Positions 44,067 through 57,342 of a stretch of 64,000 nt of DNA are shown in pieces (the first letter of the stretch is position 1; each line of letters begins with the position of its first letter). The stretch is from Bugula neritina. Its lineage: Eukaryota; Bryozoa; Gymnolaemata; Cheilostomatida; Bugulidae. The notes beneath the pieces were generated by a model. It made no database searches, was not told the origin of the DNA, and worked only from the letters and a program-made list of their open reading frames with translations. The translations under genes were made by a program, and so were the position numbers. The DNA lies in the NCBI GenBank assembly GCA_964035545.1, contig OZ037773.1, positions 7,495,751 to 7,559,750 on the forward strand, given 5' to 3'.

Positions 44067-46753
44067 TGATTAAGTTTTGTTACTTTCCTTTCATTGTTTT
44101 TCTGTTTAGCTATAACTATATGCAATAAAACTTTCTGAAGCAATTCTAATTCTTCTTCTAATTAACTTTCTATTTATCCTAATTTAAACTTTCAAAAGTA
44201 AATTGTTTAAAAATAGAAACTTGGTGCAAAACAGTATAAATTAAAGCGCAATTTCAAATTACCATTGATTGGATATTGACTTGATTATGATGCCCAGTTA
44301 CAGTTTTCACCTTCATTATAATATCATTGTTAATTATTGTAGCAAATAATATAAACAATAAGCACATGGCATGGGTATAGATTGTGACCATAGTGGCATG
44401 TAACTATGAAATGTAGTTATGTATAAAATTGTCTTACCTACTTTTCTGATTTTCTATAAGGTCATGTGACACATTTACTAACAAAGAACAAATTTTGCTA
44501 AACTAATCAAAATGCCACAAAGTAACTTTGGTGGTTCTATAAAATTCATTTGAAATATATCAGGTAGAATTAAAAAACAATTCTAGAGCCTAAAATACAG
44601 CATTACATGATGGTGGTTGTTGCGGAACATTACTCAGATTTTATAAATCAGTTTTCTAAAAGAATATTTGCGGCCAAACAAAAGAACTCTGTTTAAATTC
44701 AATTATGCATGAATAGTAAATGCTAATTTAACTTTTTTTTCAGAAGTGAAACATAGAATATTTGTTTTGAATCTTGTTATTAATGGCATACTGATAAAAG
44801 AATAATTTTTGTTTCAATTTATCCTGCAGCACCTGGCATAGAAGGATTATCTGAAATACATGCTAGTTTAATATTAGGAAGTTATGTTCTCTTACTTTTA
44901 CCTCCTTCATAGGGTATGTATGGCGATGCAGAAGCATTATGATAAATACCTTGCAGGTAACATCACTTCTTTAGCTTTGTGGTAAAACATGTTTTGAGAA
45001 GTTGCTTGTTGCAACAATGGCAGCTATAATAACGTTACTGTTTATTAGTAAAATTATATTTTTCTGCTACTTTTTATCTTAAACAAGACTGATGTATGCA
45101 CAGTAGCACAAGGCTAGAAATTTTCCTTAGCAAAAATCAAGCACTACAGGCTATAGAACGTAGAAAACTCCCATACTATAACAACTTTATTGCTACACAA
45201 ACTGAATGGTGAAACTGCAAAATAAAGTTACAGGAATACTTCTATAGTTTAATTATAGAAACCAACTAGTGGTGTAGGTATATATAGAAATTTCACCCGG
45301 ATGGAGCAAACAGACTAGGACTCTAGTCAGAATATTATTTGCTTCTACAAATTCTATTGCGCTGAACCAAACATCTAGGTTTGTATTTGAAATATTATAA
45401 CTAAAAAATAAAAATACCCTCATGTTATTAAAGTGCATTATACTAATGTTATAATATTTATATATACTAAAGGTTTTCTATTGCTAATTATGTCAATTTA
45501 AACTATTGAGAGCACCACATGACGTAAAGTGCAGGTTCTTAATCACTGCTAGTATATTAGTGACTCATAATAATAATTCCAACTTATGGATTAAGCTAGG
45601 TTTATTAGAAGCTCAGCGGATTTTATTTCCTCGTCTTGAACGTTATGAAAGTCAATTGTAACACTTAACTAGCTTATAACCATATGCTATTAAATGAACC
45701 TCTCCATTCTAACTTTAAAACTATATTGCACTATACATGAAGCCAAACTTTTAAGGGTAATAGTTTACTGACTATAATAAAGTTATAGAGATTATTTGAA
45801 AGCATGCCAGAAGGCACTAGCAGTATACATGCATATTCTTAGCTAATTCTAGGCTTCCTTTCTTAATGCCATTTGACCAATAATTAGCATACCGACACAT
45901 TCGTAGGTTAGTGTACCATTAAAAAGTTGGTACCAACTTTGTTTTCAACTTTTGAGAAAGCATAAATTTATTCTTGTTGGCTCATTGCGGAGATCCATGT
46001 AAAACGAACAAAGGGGGGTGCTGTGTTCACTTGGATTAGAATACGAAACAAGTACTATAAAAGGAAGTAACTCGAGGTTTTGTAGGCTAGCTGCAGTTGC
46101 ATGCCTGATGCAGATCTACTGTTGCCGTTGGATCTATGTATATTTGTAGACTATAATGGCTTCTAATTATTATGCTTGGCATGAGGCTTGTGAATCAGTG
46201 GCTCTCATTTAAATATTCAAATACAAGATCCAAAATTACTTCTTAAAGTATAAACACAAAAATAACTTTATATTCAGCTGGCCACAGCCTGGAAGAAGCT
46301 TGGCTGTTAGAGAAATGTTTAAAAATTGTATGGGGCGCAAAGGCCATCACGGTTGCTCTTTTACAGTTGACCGCACTTACTGGAGTTTAAATTTAAGCAT
46401 AAAATAAAATTTGACCAAGCTTCAGAAACTTAGTCAAAGGGGTGCACCAGTATGATGGTAATCAAATTGTAGATGGACATCTTTTAACTCCGCAATAAAC
46501 TAAGCATAAGACCAAGCCTTCAAGATTACAAGTTAGAGTCCAACACCTAATAGGAGTGTTCTAAGAACATTTTATAGTGCATTTATAATAATCTTTATGG
46601 CTAAATAAACCAAAGCTATAATATAGCAGCTTTACCATTATATCTGTAAATCTTACAAATCATTTTCTCTGATATAACGAGCTGTTTTTTCTACTTTAGA
46701 TTACAGTAAGAAAATCAAAGTATGCACATTAAATCCTTTGCGTTTGGTCTTGT

Positions 46754-46821
46754 GACACAGTTGGTCATGTGACACATTTGGTAATGAGACACAGTTGGTC
46801 ATGTGACAAGGTTGGTCATGT
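46754..46821. repeat. 17-bp minisatellite, four copies
   Basis: Four head-to-tail units with consensus GACACAGTTGGTCATGT; the second unit has three changes and the fourth two. Confidence 0.85.
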
Positions 46822-48254
46822 GATGTATGCTTCACCTCTTTTACCAACAAATATTTTATCATAAAAAATTAAATAAAATTATATTAGTACCAATGCAAGG
46901 AGCATTTCATGTACAGCTTAATTATGTTATGCATTCCTTCTGTGAATCACTATAGAAGTTAAAATCTTTGCTGTTCTAATTTTGTAAAATTTTTCGTAAT
47001 AATCTATAACTTTTTATTATTATGGAATAGTTTTTGACTCAGCAATTTATTCCTTAAGCGTTGCCAATGTTTCGAGATATCTCAAAGCTGAAGTACCATC
47101 TCGAGCCTAGCTGTCTCTTCTAATAAACTATTTATAACTCAGCTAATAGCTGGTAGTCATAGATCCTTGGAACCTAGACAATTTAATAATTATATGGTAA
47201 TGATTAATCTTTGTGTAGCACATTATACGGTTTGATTAGTTAAGACGTGCTGAACTGAAGTAAGAAATATATCTGTCTTTCTTTAACTGTTTGAAGTTAT
47301 CATGATTAATTGATAAAGCAAAACTTATTTCTTCTTCTGCCGCAAACATTGTGTGGGTAGTAATTATTTAAATTTCCTCAAATTTAGTAGATAATTAATT
47401 TATTTCTCACAACCTGTGAATAAATAGGATTTTAATAGAGATAATTAACGATGAATCATGCACAATAACCATAAAATCTAGCTAATAGACTTCCTTAGCT
47501 GCTTTTAAAGACTTATGGTGCTAGACTGTGATATACATGTTATTTACGTCTGCATGTTTACTTCCAGGGGATGCAAATGTTCTTCATAATTAATAAACCT
47601 GGTGGTAACTGAATATGTTGAAATTTTCTGTTTATGTGTTTATAGCTGGCGTCTTTCTAGGGTCATCTAAGGTCATCTGTATAGTCAGCAGAGTTGGCAT
47701 TAGTCTACTTAATTATATTAACTTATAGTTTTTTCATCTTACCACGTTTGCCAGAGTGTTATGTTCACATATTTCATACAAATTAGACTAATTCAAGAGA
47801 TTATTGCATATACTATAGTTGTTGCATGCATTTAGCTTGTAGTCAACTTCTTCATATGCGTAGTTCACATAAGTAGATGCAATATTTTGCATAAATACAC
47901 TTTAACAACTTTTCGTTCAAATTTATTTAAAAATATCTGTAACAGTTGGCGATAGTTTTATAAAAATTGGAATGTTTTACAAATCCTGCCTCTACTTTTT
48001 AAATATCTTGCATGTTTATGACTTTGAAGTTCGCCTCTTCATGCAATTTTTTTGTCTACTATATCATGTATTTTCATCTAAGTTGAAAAATACTTTCAAT
48101 GAAAGAACATTCCTTACTTTGAGTAATCATTGAGAAATAATCGTTTAAAAATAGCTGTCATGCTGTCATGCTGTCACCAAACAAAGGGTTTATGATTTGA
48201 TTCCTTATCCAAAAAAACAGAAGTAATTGTTTTATATTGTTAGCTGCACTTATA

Positions 48255-48315
48255 CCAAATAGTGCTTCCAACAGAAGTACTTATATCAAGTACTTCGGTT
48301 GGAAGCACTATTTGG
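48255..48315. repeat. 28-bp hairpin with 5-nt loop
   Basis: Arms 48255-48282 and 48288-48315 pair at 27 of 28 positions (one A/G mismatch) around loop ATATC. The core of the arm is CCAAATAGTGCTTCCAAC. It stands alone in intergenic DNA. Confidence 0.9.
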
Positions 48316-49414
48316 CGTCGCAAGGCATGGAGTAGAATAGTGATATAGGGAAAATAACTTCTTCTTCATAAACTAGGTTCTTCTCTTGTTTAAAGTTGAA
48401 TATAATGTGAACCTGTAAATGCTTAAAAGTTATATAAGATTATGCTATAATTATTGCTAATCAATCATTACACGAATGAGCCAATTGGATTGTCCAGAGG
48501 CCAGTTATATGGGGTAATATAGGGTTGGCAAATTTGAATTGCGTTGCAAATTTTTTTGTGAAAATAAAGATAAATAGTAAAATTTATTCTTGAATAGTAT
48601 ATTTTAAAAGGTAAGGTGATAATTTTCAAATTACCTATTTGAAATTTAGGCAAAAGCGGCTTTTAAAAAATATAATGAAATAGGAACTCTAAAAACTGGT
48701 TGAGTGGTTATATAAATTATATGCAATGTATGTTAAAGTCAGGTTTCTAATCAAAGTGCCTCATGTTGAATAACTTAGAAAATCTACCAGTGGAGTGTTG
48801 CTGTGAATTAGTGCATTTCTCATGGCAACATTTATTATTAATTGTCATTGCAATACATCATTAGGACGGCACCAAGCTAACACCAAGGTACTGAGGTACA
48901 CTCGTGTGTACCTGAGTTGCTATATTTAGAAGCTATATAGCTTTTTATGATATTAACTCACATTTTTAATTAAGATCTTGGCAGATGAAGTCAAATTCCA
49001 CTCACTTATTACCTTGAGGAAGTTTTTTTCTAAGATTCACGTAATTCCACGAGAAAGGTAAGGCTTAGTAGCAAATCATACTAATTTAAGGCTTCCTTGT
49101 ACAGGCTGGTCCAGTTCTTATACATTAGCTTATCAAAGACGGTAATTAACATTAAAATAATCCGTGACTTACAATAAATTATATTCTATTTTCTAAGTTT
49201 ATTGCATTACAGTAATTTATTACTTTCGTAGCCAGTGGTAATCGCAGTCATTGAACCAAAACTGACACGGGGCTATTAGTTATAAACATTACCTGTGTGA
49301 ATATCTTACTAATGATATTAATTCCCTTAACTACAAAGAGTATAATTTTATGCAGCGCAAGTGGTGACTTCTACTGCCACCATTGCTAAGGACATGATTA
49401 ATGAGGTATGGCTG

Positions 49415-49891
49415 TATATATAAGCCCGCGTCTAGTTTCCAACACTCATTCGACTGCTGGCGCTTAGAACTATACCTTGTTAAAGGTAAGTTATTCTTGC
49501 CTATATAACTAGGTGTAATCAATAATAGAAACTTTTATTGGTAAATAGAAAAAATAAATTTGTTGTTAATTTATTGATACTTCAATCTATAGTTATCAGT
49601 ATAGTCTTCATATACATATGTAAATTATTAGTATACGTTGAGCTTAATTCAAGTTTTTATACAACTATTTTTTTACTTGGGCAAAGTTTTTCTGTGCATG
49701 AATTATGTTTTAATAAAAAAGTAATAATGTAGTTCTTGAATAGTAAAATTTTTAAAATGCTTACTTACTTATTCATTTGCACTTGTAATTTTAGTTCAGC
49801 TAATAGCAAATTAAATTGACTGCATGGAATTGTACTTTGATGTTATAAAGCAGCTATAGCTTGTTAATTCTATGATTTATCATTACTTTAG
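49415..49891 (+). promoter_or_regulatory. Promoter and noncoding first exon of gene D
   Basis: TATATATAAG at 49415-49424 precedes a noncoding exon (about 49450-49485) ending at donor AAAG|GTAAG. The coding exon begins at 49892 after TTTAG, three nucleotides before the ATG. Confidence 0.7.
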
Positions 49892-49894
49892 AAC

Positions 49895-52800
49895 ATGGCT
49901 AAGCTACATCTACTGTTAGGAATAGCAGCTTTAATAAGTAAGTATTTTATTTATATGTTAGCAATCAGTTGTATTATACAGTAGATCAAATAACTTACGT
50001 AGCCACCAAGGAGATATGTTGTTAAAATGTATATTAATTTCACAGGTTTTTCTTTATCGAGCTGCTTTACATAAAATATCCAATTCTGATGTTTTTGCTA
50101 TTTTACAACTACATTTTTTGAAAGTAATAGTTTTCATAAATAAGTATTTTTATAATTTTTGAGGATTTGCTGCTGAACAGAATAATCATATAAAGTTTAA
50201 AATTTTTTACTACTGTTGGATACAGTTTGACTTGTTTCCATGGTAATGCAGTGCATGTGTTAAAGTTGAACGGAAATACTATGTCATAGTAAATAAATGC
50301 ACTATTATATAGCAAATATGATAACATTGACATTATTTGGCAGGCATTGCAGTTGCCGGGAGTTACGGGTACAATGCATATATCCCAGGATATTTAGGAG
50401 GAGGAGGTAAGATAACTCCTTACTAACTTCAGTCAGTAATAATGATGAATTAATATACTAGATTGTAGCAATGATAGCTCTATAAATTAAAATACTTTAC
50501 ATATTTGGTACAGTGCTGTGTATATTGTAGTATATGCAGTGTAAGGTACATAACGTGTATGGTATATTCAGTGTAGAGTGCGTGATGTTTATAGTATATA
50601 AAATATAGTATATGATGTAAATTTTAAAGTATAAAAGGTGTAAATTTTATAGTGCATTATACAGCATAGAGTACAAAATAATGTTTGTTGTATGCAATTA
50701 ATTATGCAGTTAAGAGCATTCAAAATGTAAATTGTATAGTGTGGTAGAGAGTTTAAAGTATGAGAAGTGTACGTTTTATAGTGTTATAGTATATAGTTTA
50801 TAGAGTGTGTGAGGTCTATGTTGTATAGTGTAACATAGAGTGTAGAGTATATGCAAGGTGTATATTGTACAGTGTGGTACACATAGTAGTTATGTTACAT
50901 CTTGTTGCGTTTAGGTGGATCTTACTCCTATAACTGGGGAAGATGGGGTCACTGGGGATCTTGCAGCAAGCACTGTGGTGGCGGTTACCAGACTAGGACT
51001 AGGGTGTGCACCCCTCCCTCTTACACCAGATACTACCAGCATGCCAGTACGCAGAACAAATGTGCGGGATACAGCTCGGAGACTAGAGTCTGCAACTCTC
51101 ACTACTGTAAAGGTATGATCTACTTTCTACAACTTTCTTCCAAACAAAATCTTTTTATTCGGGTTTTTCCAGGGACAGTGACTTATATAAACTTGCGTGA
51201 GTTTTATCATAACAAGCAGTGAGCTAATTGTTGAGGAATTTTAAATTCAGCTTGTCTGGTCAAACCTTATTGTATAGCAGCATAAATCAAATTGATTTAA
51301 AACACTCTATAGTCTATATTATAATATGAAGTTGAACAATAAGATTTTTTGTGTTTAAGAGGTTGCAAATTACATGTGTTGCTTAGTGTTTTCTGGAATT
51401 GACATTATTTGGATAAGTTAAAACAATATCAGCATAAATCATGTGTATTTATTTTAGTGAATGGCGCATGGAGTGAGTGGGGGTATTATGGAGAATGTTC
51501 TAAGAAATGTGGTACAGGATATAAATCTAGATCTAGAACTTGTACCAACCCAGCTCCATCATATGGTGGTTCAGATTGTTATGGTAGCTCTACTGAAACT
51601 ACAGCTTGCTATGGAACCCACTGTGCAGGTGAGGTTTAATCAATATTGTTAATGGGCTTGCTTGAATGCAACTTAGAGTTTGACAGCTTTTAGTTTCAAC
51701 TTTTAAACAATGCATAAATGTCCAAAACAGTTGCTTCTGTTGAAGGTTTCAAATATGTAATGGTAAATATATTTGACCTGTTTGAACTACGTATTTTTTT
51801 AAAACATTCACTATTTTTTATTTTAGTACATGGCGCATGGAGTGAGTGGGGGTATTATGGAGAATGTTCTAAGAAATGTGGTACAGGATATAAATCTAGA
51901 TCTAGAACTTGCACCAACCCAGCTCCATCATATGGTGGTTCAGATTGTTATGGTAGTTCCACTGAAACTACAGCTTGCTATGGAAATCACTGTGCAGGTG
52001 AGATTGAGTCCATATTTTTTACGATTTTAATTTTATGTTTTGCCATGTTAGGCATTGTATTGATGTTTAGAATGTTGTTTTTTGCAGTTTGGTAACTGTA
52101 ATCAAAGATAAATTTGAGCTATAAACTATGAAAACTTTCTATGATAAAAAATTATTGTCCATTATAGTGAATGAATTTAAAAACAATTACTTTTCATTTT
52201 AGTAAATGGAGGATGGAGTGAGTGGGGATATTACGGAGATTGTTCAAAAAAATGTGGTACAGGATATAAATCTAGATCTAGAACTTGTACCAACCCAGCT
52301 CCATCATATGGTGGTTCAGATTGCTATGGTAGCTCCACTGAAACTACATCGTGCTATGGAAATCATTGTGCAGGTGAGACTGAATCAAAAACTGACAATC
52401 TAAAGGAGTAACTTTTTGAACATTAAAGAAAGACAAACAACATTTTAGATAAATTTATAAGTAGATACATTTGACCTGTAAACTATACATGCAACCTTTT
52501 GCTAAAACAGTTGGTTTTGATTATAGTAAATGGAGGATGGGGTGAATGGGGATATTATGGAGAATGTTCTAAGAAATGTGGTACAGGATATAAATCTAGA
52601 TCTAGAACTTGTACCAACCCAGCTCCATCATATGGTGGTTCAGATTGCTATGGTAGCTCTACTGAAACTACATCTTGCTATGGAACTCACTGTGCAGGTG
52701 AGATTTAGTATATCTTTTTTATGTTTTTAGTTTTAGGTTTTGCCATTTCAAACATTGCATTGATGTCAAAAAGAGTTGCTTCTTTCGAGCTTGGTAACTG

Positions 52801-54818
52801 TAATGAAAGGTAAATTTGAGCTATAAACTATGAAAACATTTTGTGACAACAAATTATTTTTCATTTTAGTAAATGGAGGATGGAGTGAGTGGGGATATTA
52901 TGGAGAATGTTCTAAGAAATGTGGTACAGGATATAAGTCTAGAACTAGAACTTGTACCAACCCAGCTCCATCATATGGTGGTTCAGATTGCTATGGTAGC
53001 TCTACTGAAACTACAGCTTGCTATGGAAATTACTGTGCAGGTGAGATTTAATCAATATTAAATACAATTTAAAAGAATAAATTTTCAGATATTATATAGA
53101 GGCAAGCATGCTGTTTAACTTTCTAAGTTGATGAAAATATAATAACAAAACAACCATACTTTATACTTTTGCTTAAATGATCAGTTTTTTATAGTAAATG
53201 GAGGATGGAGTGAGTGGGGGTATTATGGAGAATGTTCTAAGAAATGTGGTACAGGATATAAATCTAGATCTAGAACTTGTACCAACCCAGCTCCATCATA
53301 TGGTGGTTCAGATTGCTATGGTAGCTCCACTGAAACTACAGCTTGTTATGGAACTCACTGTCCAGGTATGTATGGCACTTAAGTCTATGAACTCCGCATT
53401 TAGTGGTAAAGCCGTATATTGTCGATATTGTCCAACAGAAAACGCAGTGTATGTTTACACTTGGTGCTGCAGTTGATGGAAACTGGAGTAACTGGGGATA
53501 CTATAGCTCATGCTCAGTTACCTGTGGAACAGGCTACAAGACAAAGACGAGACACTGTAACAACCCAGCCCCAAGCTATGGTGGAAACACATGCTATGGA
53601 AGTAACAGCCACACCGTCAGCTGCAATGCTGGTTATTGCAAAGGTACCTGATTTACTCTGTACTCTGCATATTCTATACTCTGTAGTTTGCACTCTATAA
53701 TACTCTATACTTAGTACCCTATATTCTCTATATTCTATACTCTGTACTCTAGCTGTACTCTGTACTCTATAATACTCTACACTTAGCACTCTCTATTCTC
53801 TATATTCTATATTCTGTACTCTGTACTCTGTACTCTGTACTCTGTACTCTGTACTCTGCACTCTGCACTCTGCAACCTGTACTCTGTAATCTGTATTCTA
53901 TACTCTATACTCTGTACTCTGTACTCTGTACTCTGTACTCTGTATTCTATACTCTGTAAGCTGCACTCTATACTCTATTATATATTATTTAATACTCTCT
54001 ATACTCTTTATACTCTTTATACTCTATGATACTCTATATTCAGTACTCTATACTCTATATTCTATACTTGACACTCTATTCTCAGTACTTTATACTCTGT
54101 GTCCTATTCTTTATATTTTACACTATATCTTCCATAATCTTTGGTCTACTTTCTATGATCTATGATCTATGCTCTATACTCGGTAATCTATTCACAAAAA
54201 TCTATACTCTATAATATGTCTTCTATGCTCTATATCTTACACTCTATCCGTCTCAGTCTAATGTTTTATGCTCTTATATACTCTGTATTCTGTAATTGAT
54301 GTGGTATACCCTTTACTCCATGCTTTATACTTTATACTATATGCTCTATAATCTATACTTAATACACTATTTTTATGTTTTACATTCAGCATTCTAGACT
54401 TTCCTATCTTCACACACTTTATCTTATCTTTTTTTATCCTATGCTGTTCTACCCTTGATAATGCATTGGTACGCACCTTACATATTTAGCTTGTATATTC
54501 CTTTATTTCTTGTTGCGAGCCGTACTAATCCACAATCTACAAACTCTTCATACAAACTTTCATACAAAAACTTTGTAACAAATTATATCTAGAAATAACT
54601 AAACGTGGTAGATATTTTTTAAGCATATAGATAAAACTCCCTGTCTATCACCCTTTTTATTTTAATTTTTTATATGTTACTATGCATTATCATCACTGCT
54701 AAACCGATCTGGCAATGAAAACGTGGCTTGACTCCCCGACTTCTTGAAGGTTGCAATGCATGGTAAACCGAAATATGATTACGTTGTGACTTTTGTGCTT
54801 TTAGGTGGTTACTACTAA
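49895..54818 (+). CDS. Gene D: secreted protein with eight TSP1 domains and GGYY end
   Basis: Predicted secreted protein of 504 residues. Exons: 49895-49937 (MAKLHLLLGIAALI), 50344-50406 (signal end, then SYGYNAYIPGYLGGG), TSP1 exons 50915-51112, 51458-51628, 51827-51997, 52203-52373, 52527-52697, 52870-53040, 53195-53365 and 53473-53643, and last exon 54805-54818 (GGYY, TAA). The first domain is longer (198 nt) with a CSKHCGGGYQTRTR core and a Tyr/His insert. The next six are nearly identical [13 protein letters not shown] domains of the type found at the start of A and B. The last (VDGNW, CSVTCGTG) is different. All junctions are phase 1. The final intron (53644-54804) is full of TACTCTG repeats. 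There is no membrane segment, and secretion with matrix assembly is inferred. Confidence 0.87.
50480..50890. repeat. Degenerate GTGTATAGT-type repeats in gene D intron
   Basis: About 400 bp of the intron before the first TSP1 exon consists of irregular repeats of GTGTA, TATAGT and AGAGT words. It resembles the complement of the TACTCTA tract in the last intron of the same gene, so the two tracts flank the domain array in opposite orientation. Confidence 0.6.
53654..54400. repeat. Degenerate TACTCTG/TACTCTA tandem repeat in last intron of gene D
   Basis: About 750 bp of 7-10 bp words, most regular at 53810-53945 where TACTCTG runs head to tail, and decaying towards 54400. The open frames on both strands here are products of the repeat. 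Confidence 0.85.
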
Positions 54819-54896
54819 CTGTTGCCTAGAGAAATTGGCTGTTATCTCTAGAGATATGGAATTTGGTGCATCTAATGTTGCATTTTGCTTCAATTA

Positions 54897-54902
54897 AATA
54901 AA
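54897..54902 (+). terminator. Poly(A) signal of gene D
   Basis: AATAAA 79 nt after the stop codon at 54818. Confidence 0.6.
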
Positions 54903-55689
54903 TATATCACAACATACATGTACTAACAGTAAATGGAGTTAGTTTAACAGGTTTTCTTAGGGTAAATTTAATTGTTATTGTTTTTAAGTTACTTTGTAAA
55001 ATACACATTTGTTTACTGCAATCTTTGTTATTTTATTTTCTCACTACCTTTTACTGGCTTTTGCAACACACCTATCAAAGCATTTGGTATTTACATAGAT
55101 ATATTCCACCAAAACTATATAGTATGTATCTACTATGCTGTGTGTGTAGTTCAGTGTTGTTAATACATTTATAACTCATATACACACAGGAGTTGCAAGC
55201 TACAAGTTAATTATACATCATATTACATTTGTTGGCCTACAAACATGATTATTGAGTTTGCCAATGCTTACTGGTAACTATAAGCAACTATGGTAATTAT
55301 TTGAATAAATAAGAAATTCAGGAAAAGTAGCTGTTTTTAAATCAACTTCATTCAGCTAAAATACAAAAAAACTTGATAATAATTCACTATTAAATAGCTA
55401 CAGCAGTTTTGTTTTGCAGTTAAGATTTATGCCAGAAGTGTTAATCCTCTTATGAAGAATTTTTAAATTATAAGTACCCTCATTTAAAAATCAAACTTCA
55501 CTTCAATGAAAATAGAACTATATATTGCAAATATGAAGCAAACAATTGCACCCAAGTTTTGCATTTGAAATATAATCATTTATTTTCTATTAATTTAAAA
55601 AAAGTATTTAGTAAAAGTTTTGCATTTTTAATTTAAAACAATGGAAAAAAAATCAACATTTAAAAACTCAAAAGAAATATTAAGAAAAA

Positions 55690-55695
55690 TTTATT
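55690..55695 (-). terminator. Poly(A) signal of gene E
   Basis: AATAAA on the minus strand about 130 nt beyond the stop codon at 55823; other AT-rich hexamers are near, so the site is provisional. Confidence 0.45.
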
Positions 55696-55822
55696 GTAAA
55701 GATACCAAAACATTATTATCAAACTTTATCATAATAAAATAAACTTGATAAAATGTTTAGGTATAGCCAGTATCTCCGTAGTAGGTTCTGCATTTTCCAA
55801 AATATTCAGCTATTTGTCTTGT

Positions 55823-57342
55823 TTAATAGTAAGGACCTACAAACATATTCTTAAAGTGCATTTGTAGTTGAAGAAATATTATTAGCAACGCACTAAATAA
55901 ACACAATATGCATTAGGTTATAGTTCAATATAATAATTATATATAATGCACATTACAAAATATATATTATATATCTTGAACTATATAATTATACAATTTA
56001 TATCACACATTAAAAGTATTTATAAAAGTTATTAAACCATACAGTTATATAATTCTATAAATTGTATATAAAAAAAATAATTTAGAAGTACTCATTATAA
56101 CATTTTTAGTGCATGGAGGAGGAAATATAAATAATTTCTAATTTTGATGTTAAAACATCACTAACACACGTGTCTAGCTGTTCATTTAAAAAAGGTATTG
56201 TCACTCTATCATTGTTGAAGTGAAGAACTTTAAACAAAGAAAACCTAATCAATTACCAGCCTCTGTTGTGACAAAGAAAAAATGGTTTACGCGAAAGCTT
56301 TGAGTTTCAAGTTCCAACTAAAAGGGCCACCATCAATTTATATGGAACAACTTCATTAAAGAGACTTCATCAAAACTACTACTTAAAAAGAATCAATTAT
56401 CTTAAACTCAGAAGCAAAATTGCAATGAATCTGTAACCCAAGCTAATAAAAAAATTGCTCTGCAGATTGAGTTTAGATAATTATCAAACAGCTTTTATAG
56501 CCTGTGTTATATAAACACCGCCACCCTTCTATGCTCTAAAGATAGACTTTTAACTATTAGTACTAACCACAGTTGTGCCCCTTGCAAGAGCGACTCTGAT
56601 TGCCTGAACCACGGCAAGATCTCTTCTTGTAGTGACCTTTGACAATACAAGTTCTTTTTCTGTACTGCTTGCCCGATCCACATCTCTTGTTGCAGCTTGA
56701 CCATGAACCCCACTTGCTCCAGTATGCTATACATATGACATATTAGAGAATAAGTTTGACTGACACTGCAGGTGTCTGCAAGTGATCATAATACGTGTAT
56801 GACAAGGTCTATATCCAGTAGAAAAATAGATTACCCAAGAAAGTTTGTTCTAGGAATAGTAAATATAAAACTCTGCCTTGCGTCTGGTGCTCACACTGTA
56901 CAGAAAATATTATAATAATAACTAATCTTTTGTATGAATACTTGCGTGTGATAACAGCGTGGCATTTGTAGCTATGGTAGTATGAGCTTTAAATGTTTGA
57001 TGACAAGTTGTCATGACTCACTCACCTTTTCGAACAGGTGATCGCTCTTCACTACTTTCACTGCTGCTTTTCTTGCCTTTGCCATGATGCTTCTTTCCAG
57101 CCATGACATCGCTTGCCAATACGGCTGCAACAGAAGTTACACAAAAGTGACCCTTTGACATGCTAACAATTAGTAACAATTTGTCAATAACTGCACTCTC
57201 AAAGGAAACTATTGGCGGCACACATTATAGTTGCGGTGCTTTGTGGTAGTTGTCACCACATGCTAAAGTATGTCATTTTGATGCACTTACCAATGACAAG
57301 GGCGATAGCAAGGGCTAGAAAGGTCAGTTTCATGTAATTCAT
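55823..57342 (-). CDS. Gene E: small secreted protein with Lys/Ser/Glu segment, one TSP1 domain and GPYY end
   Basis: Predicted secreted protein of 107 residues. Exons in transcript order: 57342-57291 (MNYMKLTFLALAIALVI), 57124-57026, 56726-56568 and 55836-55823. Residues 1 to about 25 form a signal peptide. The second exon then gives AGKKHHGKGKK followed by SSSESSEERSPVRK, a basic-then-acidic segment with Ser-X-Glu sites of the kind phosphorylated by secretory-pathway kinases. The third exon is a short TSP1 (WSKWGSWSSCNKRCGSG, basic strand RKRTC, end SCKGHNC) with six Cys. The last exon adds GPYY and stops. It is the inverted paralogue of gene F, which shares exons 1, 2 and 4 but not the TSP1 core. 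Basic charge could suit glycosaminoglycan binding; this is inference. Confidence 0.85.

Larger units (their letters stand above)
44070..49410. other. Intergenic between gene C and gene D
   Basis: 5.3 kb without a supportable gene. It contains a 17-bp minisatellite at 46754-46821 and a 28-bp hairpin at 48255-48315. A TATAAAAG motif near 46056 has no coding exon linked to it. Confidence 0.6.

Noticed and set aside
46050-46070. TATAAAAG motif as a promoter of another gene
   Set aside because: No signal-peptide or domain exon could be linked downstream; such motifs are frequent by chance in this AT-rich DNA.
53514-53789. 91-codon minus-strand frame rich in Tyr/Arg/Val
   Set aside because: It is antisense to the last TSP1 exon of gene D and to the TACTCTG repeat.
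56507-56734. 75-codon frame overlapping the TSP1 exon of gene E
   Set aside because: A shifted frame of the same exon; the TSP1 frame has the Trp/Cys pattern and fits the phases of its neighbours.
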